Assembly: GCA_913061385.1 (NCBI GenBank)
Contig: CAJXTM010000342.1
Location: 1-5,380 of the forward strand
Direction: 5' to 3'
Source: an uncultured Rhodopirellula sp.
GTDB taxonomy: Bacteria; Planctomycetota; Planctomycetia; Pirellulales; Pirellulaceae
DNA length: 5,380 nt
The notes beneath the pieces were generated by a model. It did not search any database. It saw nothing but the letters and a program-made list of their open reading frames with translations, and was not told the DNA's origin. The translations under genes and the position numbers were made by a program. Below, piece by piece: positions 1 through 5,380 of this stretch. The number at the start of each line of letters is the position of its first letter. Position 1 is the stretch's first letter.

Positions 1-1
1 A

Positions 2-874
2 CGGACACCTTTGAATCCGGAAAACCCAGCGGAGGATTGTTACGAGGTGAATATCGCGCCCGCCGATAATCCGTTTCCTACGGGCGGTATTGTGAAACGT
101 AAAAAGGCGAGTGAGTTCACCGCTGCCCCGGATGAGTGGCACTCCATGAAAATGGTGATGAATGGGAAGCGACTGCAGGTGTCAGTTGATGGGGCTGACG
201 TTTGTGATTACACCGATGAGATTAGTGTGCCCGAAGGAAGGATCGGGCTCCAGCACAATTCTGGCCGGATCGAATTGCGCAATATTCGGCTGCGGCCACT
301 GGGCTTGCAATCGTTGCTGGATGAAGAACTGACCCAGTGGACAAAGTATCCAGAAATGCCCGGAGAATTCACTGTGACTGACGAGGGTAATTTGCGAGTG
401 AAAGGTGGAAGAACACAGTTGGAATCAAAGCAGTCGTTCGATGATTTCGTGCTGCTTGCCGAATACAAACTCCCACTTGATGAAATGAACTCAGGGATCT
501 TTTTTCGATGCATTCCCGGCGACGAAATGATGGGATATGAATGTCAACTGAGCAATGAAATCAAAGACGGTGACCCCTTAACGCCAGCAGATTGTGGTAC
601 AGGAGGAATTTTTCGTCGGCAGGACGCACGTGTGGTAGCGGGGGAGACGGGTGAATTTGCCACCGTTGTGTTGGTAGCTCATGGCCCATCCATAGCAGCG
701 TGGGTCAATGGTATCCAAGTAAGTGACTGGTATGATGATCGCAAAAGCGATGAGAATCCTCGTCGGGGTCTGCGAATCAAGCCAGGCACGTTCATGATTC
801 AGGGCCATGATCCAGGCACTGATGCTCTTATCAAACAGTTCAATATTGCAACTGTAAACGAGACGAATGAGTGA
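2..874 (+). CDS. DUF1080 / 3-keto-disaccharide hydrolase family protein, two tandem domains, 5' end missing
   Basis: The frame is open from the first complete codon at base 2 to TGA at 872-874, giving 290 codons. The TTG at 11 is not a credible start, because the codons before it (R-T-P) already continue the family pattern, so the gene runs off the left edge. Counting from base 2, residues 1 to about 100 are the tail of a first DUF1080 domain (DCYEVNIAP, DNPFPTGG, GLQHNSGRIELRNIRLRPLG). Residues about 101-286 are a whole second domain (MNSGIFFRC, CGTGGIFRRQDAR, WVNGIQVSDW, MIQGHDP). The family (PF06439) has a lectin-like beta-sandwich fold; characterised members hydrolyse 3-keto-glycosides. 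Tandem copies are common in planctomycetes and are usually exported, but any signal peptide lies outside the window. The gene converges on rtcB with an 89-base gap. The family is secure; the substrate is unknown. Confidence 0.88.
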   Translation, partial: RTPLNPENPAEDCYEVNIAPADNPFPTGGIVKRKKASEFTAAPDEWHSMKMVMNGKRLQVSVDGADVCDYTDEISVPEGRIGLQHNSGRIELRNIRLRPLGLQSLLDEELTQWTKYPEMPGEFTVTDEGNLRVKGGRTQLESKQSFDDFVLLAEYKLPLDEMNSGIFFRCIPGDEMMGYECQLSNEIKDGDPLTPADCGTGGIFRRQDARVVAGETGEFATVVLVAHGPSIAAWVNGIQVSDWYDDRKSDENPRRGLRIKPGTFMIQGHDPGTDALIKQFNIATVNETNE

Positions 875-963
875 TCGTTTCGTGGCCCGCCATCCGTCGT
901 GCACTTGATTGGGGCGATCTCGTACACACACAGGCCAAGACCGTCTGCCGTCAAAGGACGCGG
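875..963. other. Convergent spacer between the DUF1080 gene and rtcB
   Basis: Both flanking genes end here, so terminators are expected. I see no classical hairpin followed by a T-run on either strand. The only structure is a weak, interrupted inverted repeat, GACCG at 939-943 against CGGTC at 961-965, with an inner GTC-AAAG-GAC at 949-958. It overlaps the rtcB stop codon (964-966). No small gene or RNA gene is recognisable. Confidence 0.5.
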
Positions 964-2445
964 TCAGTCATCGGCTGAGGATGCGTCTTTAATCACAAAC
1001 CTGGCATGCAGTCGTGCTACCTGTTTCGCAAGTCCTGCCGACTCCACGCTTTGAACCACTTGTTCAAAGTCTTTGTAAGCTGCCGGCGCTTCATCTCTTG
1101 GATAGCGACGGCAATTGGTCAGGATATCGGCCTCGTCAAATGATGCGTCGACTTGTTGTTGGTCTAGGTCTCTGATTGCACGGCGGCGTCCAAGTCTCCG
1201 ACCCGCACCATGGTTGATACTGTAGCAGCTCATTTCAGCACCCGGCAATCCAACCATCACCGCGGAACCAGCTTGCGGATTTCCTGGAAGTAGAATCGGA
1301 TGTCCCGTATCTGCAAACGGCGTGTTTTTCAGTGTGGCGTGACCGGCAGGCAGCGCGCGTGTTGCGCCTTTTCGATGAACCCAAGTTGGAACACTCTTGA
1401 TTGTCTCTTGCTGCGCAATGTTGTGGCTGATGAAATACACGAGATCACCTTGGGTTCCAGGAATGACTTCCTGAAATGCTTCCAGGACGAGCGCATTGAT
1501 CAGCAGGTGATTAACCGTTGCAAAATTGGCACCCATCGCCATGTCGTTCAGATAGTTATCTGCTTCCTTGGTGCCGAGTGGTGCGTACACCAGCTGCTTG
1601 TCACCGGCTGGGTACGGGATTTTCCAACGATCAAATTGCTCTTCGAGTGCTCGGAACTGGCCTGTTGCAAGGCGATGTCCGATCCCGCGGGAACCACAGT
1701 GTGAAAGGAAAGCGATCTTTCGATGCTGCAGTCCAAAGACACTTGCGATCGACTTTGATTGCTCATCGTTTTGTATTTCGACGATTTCACATTCCCCAAA
1801 GTGGTTTCCCCCACCGTAAGAACCGAGTTGTTCAATTTTTTGGTTGTAGTTCCGAATACCTTTTACACGTTGAAGTTCTTCCAAGCGATGCCGAAGCGAG
1901 TCAGCATTCCCATCGTGCCCGGTATGAAATGCATCTTCGCATCTTTCGGTCCAGAGAGCGGGGATCTGCAATTCCTTTGTGACCCTGTGCGAGGCGCCGG
2001 TTGTCAGTACCTCGTTGCCGATCGAGTGTGCTACCCGTCGGCCTTGGGGAACGTGCCGCGAGCCCTTCCCTGCTCCGGTTGGGATGCGGCGACTGATCGC
2101 CTGAATCAATTCACGTCGTGTGCGTTTGTCATTGACTGCATCCTCCGGCAAGTTTGTTTGCAGCAGACTCATTGAACATTTGATGTCGAAACCTACTGGT
2201 CCCGGATAAATGTGCGTCGGCGAAGCCAAGACGCAGCCGATGGGGGCACCGTAACCACAGTGAGCGTCGGGGTTCAGAATGACTTCTGTAACGCCGGGCG
2301 CTTGCCGACAATTAACGGCTTGCTGCAGGCATGTTGCATCAAACGAATTGCGGATGGATTCGTTGCCAAAGACTTTGATGGGGGTAACGTGATCGCCTGC
2401 AGGTAGAATAGAAGTCGCATCACCTGTTGGAATAAGTTGATTCAC
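964..2445 (-). CDS. rtcB: RtcB family RNA-splicing ligase (3'-phosphate/5'-OH ligase)
   Basis: RtcB enzymes join RNA 2',3'-cyclic-phosphate or 3'-phosphate ends to 5'-OH ends in a GTP- and Mn2+-dependent cytosolic reaction used in tRNA splicing or RNA repair. The 493-residue product carries the family motifs in order: DAHCGYGAPIG (60-70), GFDIKCSM with metal ligands D87 and C90 (85-92), GSYGGGNHFGE with N214 and H215, SHCGSRGIGH with H249, ISHN with H341, VHRKGATRALPAGH (356-369), and NHGAGR with the histidine guanylylated in characterised homologues at H412. DEAPAAYKD follows at 451-459. The length is close to the archaeal and human proteins (about 480-505) and longer than E. coli RtcB (408). 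The start is GTG at 2445-2443; an in-frame TGA two codons upstream rules out a longer form, and no strong Shine-Dalgarno is seen. No rtcA, rtcR or archease gene is nearby. Whether it splices tRNA or repairs damaged RNA cannot be read from sequence. Confidence 0.95.
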   Translation of the reverse strand: MNQLIPTGDATSILPAGDHVTPIKVFGNESIRNSFDATCLQQAVNCRQAPGVTEVILNPDAHCGYGAPIGCVLASPTHIYPGPVGFDIKCSMSLLQTNLPEDAVNDKRTRRELIQAISRRIPTGAGKGSRHVPQGRRVAHSIGNEVLTTGASHRVTKELQIPALWTERCEDAFHTGHDGNADSLRHRLEELQRVKGIRNYNQKIEQLGSYGGGNHFGECEIVEIQNDEQSKSIASVFGLQHRKIAFLSHCGSRGIGHRLATGQFRALEEQFDRWKIPYPAGDKQLVYAPLGTKEADNYLNDMAMGANFATVNHLLINALVLEAFQEVIPGTQGDLVYFISHNIAQQETIKSVPTWVHRKGATRALPAGHATLKNTPFADTGHPILLPGNPQAGSAVMVGLPGAEMSCYSINHGAGRRLGRRRAIRDLDQQQVDASFDEADILTNCRRYPRDEAPAAYKDFEQVVQSVESAGLAKQVARLHARFVIKDASSADD

Positions 2446-2555
2446 TGGTCAGCCTGTACATTGGTGATAGAGGTCTGGTTTATCCTGCCAGACGCATGTC
2501 AGGAGTCAATCTGGGGCCTGCAGGTTCAGGGGCCGACCAAAAGTTATCGGCTTTT
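2446..2555. other. Spacer between nhaC and rtcB (rtcB upstream region)
   Basis: This 110-base gap should hold the nhaC 3' end and any rtcB promoter on the minus strand. It contains a perfect 6-bp inverted repeat, GTCTGG at 2473-2478 and CCAGAC at 2488-2493, with a 9-base loop, lying about 28-50 bases before the rtcB start. It also contains the plus-strand terminator-like hairpin listed separately. I could not assign a convincing -35/-10 pair. No recognisable gene lies here. Confidence 0.45.
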
Positions 2556-2557
2556 TT
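2532..2557 (+). terminator. Possible intrinsic terminator, plus-strand orientation
   Basis: On the plus strand GCCGA (2532-2536) pairs with TCGGC (2547-2551) across a 10-base loop and is followed at once by six T (2552-2557). That is terminator layout, but the stem is only 5 bp, or slightly longer with G-T wobbles. It points against the flanking genes, both on the minus strand, and its T-run overlaps the nhaC stop codon. Read on the minus strand the hairpin is followed by C-rich sequence, so it is a poor terminator for nhaC. It could be chance. Confidence 0.25.
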
Positions 2558-3992
2558 AAATGAAGAACGCGACCGCCAAAGTGCTGCAGACCATGCCGAG
2601 GCCAGCCGCCATCAATGCAAGCGGTAGTTGGGTTGTCACATGATCCATCAGGTCACAACCGGTAAACATGGAGGACAGAATTGTTGTATCTGAGATCGGA
2701 GAACATTGGTCACCAAAGACTGCGCCTCCCAGAACTGCACCGAAGCAGATGGACAGATAAGCCGGGTCCGCCTGGATCGACCAAGCAAGTGGCATCGCGA
2801 TCGGAAATACAACAGCGTAGGTGCCAAAACTGGTTCCACATGCGAATGCAATCAGCATACATAGCATGGTCAATAAAGCCGGAAGTGCGATGGCTGGGAC
2901 ATTATCTCCGATCAAGCGGACCATGTAGTCCGCCGTATGGAGTTCTTTGGAAACAAAGCCGATCGTGACGGCAAGCCCTAGAATGATGGCTCCAATCGTC
3001 ATCGTTTTGCAACCGTTTAGAAACCCATCCATGATGTCATTGATTCTCATGCCACGCAGCCATGCAAGCAGCATGGCGGACAGTAAGCACGCTATGAATG
3101 CCTCGTTGATCAGGTTTTTATCTGCGAGCACATAGGGAACGATAGCGATACTCAGCAGGACACTGATTGGAACCAAGAAGTCCAATAGGCTTGGTGTGTA
3201 TCCCGGTGTGATTTCATTGGCCGGGTCGGAATCTTCACTTTCCACTTTTAGCATGGGTGACGCATCGTCAGCGTCAAGTTTTCCCGTTGTTCTGGCGCGG
3301 ATTCGTGCGGCGGACATTTTCCTGCCCAGAATGGGCCAGACTTGAAGTGCGGTCAAAAGTGTCATGCCGACGGCAATGAAGCCGTAAAAGTTGTAGCGTA
3401 TGCTCGTGAAAAAGAATTCAACACTGGTTTTTAGATCAGGAAAGCAACTTGGAACTGTACCCACCACGAGTGCAGCAACGTACGCTGGCCATGCGTTGAA
3501 AGGCAGGATGGTGGCTACGGGCGATGCGGTCGAATCGACAACGTAAGCGAGTTCCTCATGAGAAACACGATGCTTATCTGTCACTGGCTTGACGGTTGTG
3601 CCAGCCAGTACCGTACTGACAGTACCGCCTTGATGAAAAATACAACCCAGTAACCATCCAAACAGCATCGATGATCTTGGTCCTCTTGTGATGCTGCCAC
3701 CCACGACCGTCGCAAAGTGCAAAGCGCCACCAGTCTTTTCCCAGATGCCCAGCAAGCCACCGAGGCACCACAGGTAAATCAGCAGAATCTGTGCATAGCC
3801 TGCCGTGCCTAAGGCCGGTATGAAAAAGTTTGCCACAAAATTGGCTTCCGAAATATCTCCGGTCTGGTACCAGAGTACTAGCCCTGCGGAAACAACCCCG
3901 AGGAAGAGAGAAACCAACACCTGCTTTGTAAGAAAAGCAAGCGTGATTGCTACGATTGCCGGTACCAGCGACAGAAAATTTGGATCGTCCAT
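2556..3992 (-). CDS. nhaC: NhaC-family Na+/H+ antiporter
   Basis: This is a polytopic inner-membrane protein of 478 residues, predicted to exchange sodium for protons (pH and sodium homeostasis). It has about 11-12 hydrophobic segments by eye and one long hydrophilic loop (about residues 223-268). The two family signatures lie in the two halves: FHQGGTVSTVLAGTTVKP (119-136) with VDSTASPVATILPFNAW (152-168), and CGTSFGTYAVVFPIA (385-399) with GDQCSPISDTTILSS (427-441). This matches the pseudo-repeat architecture of the PF03553 family. The chosen start is ATG at 3992-3990, giving MDDPNFLSLVPAI straight into the first membrane helix; an in-frame TTG at 4016 would add eight polar residues and seems less likely. 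No strong ribosome site precedes either. The family also includes malate/lactate-type exchangers, so ion specificity is inferred. It sits 219 bases after ispH on the same strand and is probably transcribed separately. Confidence 0.9.
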   Translation of the reverse strand: MDDPNFLSLVPAIVAITLAFLTKQVLVSLFLGVVSAGLVLWYQTGDISEANFVANFFIPALGTAGYAQILLIYLWCLGGLLGIWEKTGGALHFATVVGGSITRGPRSSMLFGWLLGCIFHQGGTVSTVLAGTTVKPVTDKHRVSHEELAYVVDSTASPVATILPFNAWPAYVAALVVGTVPSCFPDLKTSVEFFFTSIRYNFYGFIAVGMTLLTALQVWPILGRKMSAARIRARTTGKLDADDASPMLKVESEDSDPANEITPGYTPSLLDFLVPISVLLSIAIVPYVLADKNLINEAFIACLLSAMLLAWLRGMRINDIMDGFLNGCKTMTIGAIILGLAVTIGFVSKELHTADYMVRLIGDNVPAIALPALLTMLCMLIAFACGTSFGTYAVVFPIAMPLAWSIQADPAYLSICFGAVLGGAVFGDQCSPISDTTILSSMFTGCDLMDHVTTQLPLALMAAGLGMVCSTLAVAFFI

Positions 3993-4211
3993 TTGAAATC
4001 TGTTGGTGTTAGGCAACGCATCCGTAGATGCTTACTGTGCTGATGGTCACGGAGATCGAGGTTGCTTTTGTTGCAGTCGGACAGGTGACGCTCACCGTCT
4101 GATCGAATGTTGTCAGTGTTGATGGAAGACAACGCATGGGTAATGCCGAACTGCTGACCCAGCCCTGGGTTTCGGGTAGTAACGCGACGTTAGGTTGTGA
4201 ACCGTTGTTTC
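3993..4211. other. Spacer between ispH and nhaC (nhaC upstream region)
   Basis: There is no convincing gene in these 219 bases; a 60-codon minus-strand frame crosses the nhaC start but resembles nothing I know. Two short inverted repeats are visible: ACCCAG-CC-CTGGGT at 4157-4170, and GGTGA-CGC-TCACC at 4084-4096. Neither is followed by a T-run on the minus strand, so they are not classical terminators for ispH. They could be protein-binding sites or chance. No clear -35/-10 promoter for nhaC was found, which is common in planctomycete sequence read by eye. Confidence 0.45.
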
Positions 4212-5159
4212 TTACTCGGTTTTCAATTCGGCTGCAAAACTACGCAGTGGTTTAGGAAGGGGGAAGTGTACGGACTCTTCGCGAATTGTTTCCAATTCCA
4301 CAGTTGCATTGAAGTTTTCGACAAGGCAGTCAAGTGTTTGCTGGACGACTGATTCCGGTGCGCTCGCGCCGGCCGTCATCAGCACCGTTTGGTCTGCGTT
4401 TAATTCACTGAGTTCTAGATCCTGTGGTCCATCGATCAGAAACGCGGCAATGCCCCGATCACTGGCGAGTTGTTTGAGGCGTTGGCTGTTGCTGCTGTTC
4501 TGACTACCTAGGACAATCACCACGTCCGCGCGGTCAGCCAACAAGCGGACAGCTTCCTGACGATTTTGGGTGGCGTAGCAGATGTCTTCTTTTGGAGGGC
4601 TTTCGATTTCAGGAAAGCGTTCTTTGATTTTTTTAATGATCCGATTTGCATCATCAACGCTGAGGGTTGTCTGCGTCAGGTAGGCAAGCTTCGTTTCATC
4701 CTCAATGACCAACGATCGAACGTCCTGTTCGTCTTCCACCAAGATGATTGCCTCGGGTGCTTCACCCATGGTGCCAATCACTTCGTCGTGGCCCTCATGT
4801 CCAATCAGCAGAATCGTGTAGTTAAGCTTGGCGTACTTGATCGCCTCAAGATGAACCTTGGTCACCAGTGGGCAAGTGGCATCTAAAGCATGCAGGTTTC
4901 GGTCGCGTGCAGCAGCCCGAATTTCGGGGGAAACACCATGAGCTGAGAACAGTACCACACTATCGGTCGGCACTTCCTCAATCGAATTGACAAAGACGGC
5001 TCCCTTTTCGCGGAACTGATCAACCACATACTGGTTGTGTACGATTTCGTGGTACACATAGACCGGTGCACCAAATTTCTGTAGCGTCAAATCCAGTGAC
5101 TCAATTGCCATGTTCACGCCAGCGCAAAACCCGCGTGGGGCTGCCAAAATGATCTTCAT
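4212..5159 (-). CDS. ispH: 4-hydroxy-3-methylbut-2-enyl diphosphate reductase (IspH/LytB)
   Basis: IspH is the last enzyme of the MEP (non-mevalonate) pathway. It is a cytosolic iron-sulfur protein that reduces HMBPP to isopentenyl and dimethylallyl diphosphate. The 315-residue product matches the length of E. coli IspH (316). The three cluster cysteines are present: C12 in APRGFCAGV, C96 in DATCPLVTKVH, C194 in DICYATQNRQEAV. Substrate-site residues also line up: H41 (HNQYVV), H74 (FSAHGV), H124 and the catalytic E126 (GHEGHDEVIGTMG), T164 (TQTTLSVDD), S222/S223/N224 (NSSNS) and S266 (TAGASAP). ATG at 5159-5157 is chosen because MKIILAAPRGFC matches the family N-terminus and a purine-rich GGAACGGGA abuts it. 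An in-frame TTG at 5183 would add eight atypical residues. No other isoprenoid gene is present. The gene is complete, with no frameshift. Confidence 0.97.
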   Translation of the reverse strand: MKIILAAPRGFCAGVNMAIESLDLTLQKFGAPVYVYHEIVHNQYVVDQFREKGAVFVNSIEEVPTDSVVLFSAHGVSPEIRAAARDRNLHALDATCPLVTKVHLEAIKYAKLNYTILLIGHEGHDEVIGTMGEAPEAIILVEDEQDVRSLVIEDETKLAYLTQTTLSVDDANRIIKKIKERFPEIESPPKEDICYATQNRQEAVRLLADRADVVIVLGSQNSSNSQRLKQLASDRGIAAFLIDGPQDLELSELNADQTVLMTAGASAPESVVQQTLDCLVENFNATVELETIREESVHFPLPKPLRSFAAELKTE

Positions 5160-5333
5160 TCCCGTTCCAGTGCCGTATTCCAATATCGTGGTGCAGTTTT
5201 GACTCGTTCCAGTGAACCATCAGATTCTGGATCAGCAGAAGGTGATTCCAGAGACATTGATGCTCTGAGCCGCACTCAGCATAACCGTGTGGTGGCATCG
5301 TCGTCTAACCATGGTCAATCTACTGGTTATGAC
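5160..5333 (-). promoter_or_regulatory. Presumed upstream/leader region of ispH (not resolved)
   Basis: These 174 bases are the last genomic sequence and should include the ispH promoter and leader on the minus strand. A TATGCT reading on the minus strand, complement of about 5278-5283, resembles a -10 box, but no good -35 sits at the right distance. A 6-bp inverted repeat, TCTGGA at 5226-5231 and TCCAGA at 5247-5252, lies in the leader. One minus-strand frame is open from the genomic edge to TGA at 5234-5232 (33 codons). It could be the tail of a gene beyond the window or chance, and I do not call it. Confidence 0.3.
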
Positions 5334-5380
5334 CTGTCTCTTATACACATCTGACGCTGCCGACGACTCCTTACGTGTAG
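5334..5380 (-). other. Illumina Nextera adapter read-through (non-biological sequence)
   Basis: The last 47 bases are sequencing adapter, in four contiguous parts. Bases 5334-5352 are the 19-base Tn5 mosaic end, CTGTCTCTTATACACATCT. Bases 5353-5366 are GACGCTGCCGACGA, the reverse complement of the Nextera read-1 (i5-side) primer tail. Bases 5367-5374 are CTCCTTAC, whose reverse complement GTAAGGAG is the Nextera i5 index S505. Bases 5375-5380 are GTGTAG, the start of the reverse-complemented P5 end. The mosaic end is an engineered hybrid of the two natural Tn5 ends, so this is not a resident transposon. No gene should be called across it; genomic sequence ends at 5333. Confidence 0.99.

Noticed and set aside
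578..931. 117-codon minus-strand reading frame opposite the DUF1080 gene
   Set aside because: It lies mostly antisense to a well-matched DUF1080 coding region, its translation resembles no known family, and it has no ribosome site.
1300..2175. Several plus-strand frames of 83-154 codons opposite rtcB
   Set aside because: They overlap each other and sit antisense to an intact rtcB with all family motifs. Their composition (Cys, Arg and Ser rich, no domains) is typical of shadow frames.
2496..2624. Small plus-strand frame of about 42 codons starting with ATG at 2496
   Set aside because: It reads through the hairpin and T-run and into the antisense of the nhaC 3' end. No ribosome site or family resemblance supports it.
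3950..4132. 60-codon minus-strand frame across the nhaC start
   Set aside because: It overlaps the nhaC N-terminus in another frame and has no recognisable domain or ribosome site.
4014..4137. Direct repeat CAACGCAT at 4014-4021 and 4130-4137
   Set aside because: Only 8 bases, two copies and no regular spacing, so it is compatible with chance and is not a CRISPR or attachment-site pattern.
964..5159. ispH-nhaC-rtcB as a functional operon or novel system
   Set aside because: The genes share a strand, but the gaps are 219 and 110 bases and the functions (isoprenoid synthesis, ion exchange, RNA ligation) are unrelated housekeeping roles. Nothing in the sequence couples them.
5101..5298. 65-codon minus-strand frame overlapping the ispH start
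   Set aside because: It overlaps the highly conserved ispH N-terminus out of frame, and its His/Trp-rich composition looks like a shadow.
5334..5352. Tn5/IS50 transposon end at the right edge
   Set aside because: The 19 bases are the engineered mosaic end, not the natural outside or inside end of Tn5, and are followed by Nextera primer, index and P5 bases rather than transposon sequence.

Overview
This window looks like a contig, or the end of one, from a planctomycete-like bacterium, probably from the Pirellulaceae/Planctomycetales neighbourhood. The clue is a tandem DUF1080 (3-keto-disaccharide hydrolase family) protein of the kind expanded in Planctomycetota. A long-form RtcB ligase and a bacterial IspH agree with that but do not prove it. 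Base composition is moderate, around 50% GC by eye. The lineage is inferred from remembered family features, not from a search.

Layout, left to right: (1) 2-874, plus strand, the 3' part of a DUF1080 gene cut by the left edge, holding the tail of one domain and one complete domain. (2) 875-963, a short convergent spacer. (3) 964-2445, minus strand, rtcB (GTG start), an RNA-splicing/repair ligase with all metal-binding and guanylylation residues. (4) 2446-2555, a spacer with two small inverted repeats, one terminator-like on the plus strand. (5) 2556-3992, minus strand, an NhaC-family sodium/proton antiporter. (6) 3993-4211, a spacer with short inverted repeats but no recognisable gene. (7) 4212-5159, minus strand, ispH, the last enzyme of the MEP isoprenoid pathway, with its catalytic residues intact. 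(8) 5160-5333, the presumed ispH leader. (9) 5334-5380, which is not biological: it reads exactly as Illumina Nextera adapter (Tn5 mosaic end, read-1 primer site, an 8-base i5 index matching S505, and the first bases of P5).

ispH, nhaC and rtcB lie on one strand in that order, but the 219 and 110 base gaps and the unrelated functions suggest separate housekeeping units rather than one functional operon. The DUF1080 gene converges on rtcB and belongs to a carbohydrate-degradation theme. I found no undescribed system, CRISPR array, mobile element or RNA gene. The most consequential observation is the uncleaned adapter at the right end, which means the genomic sequence stops at base 5333.
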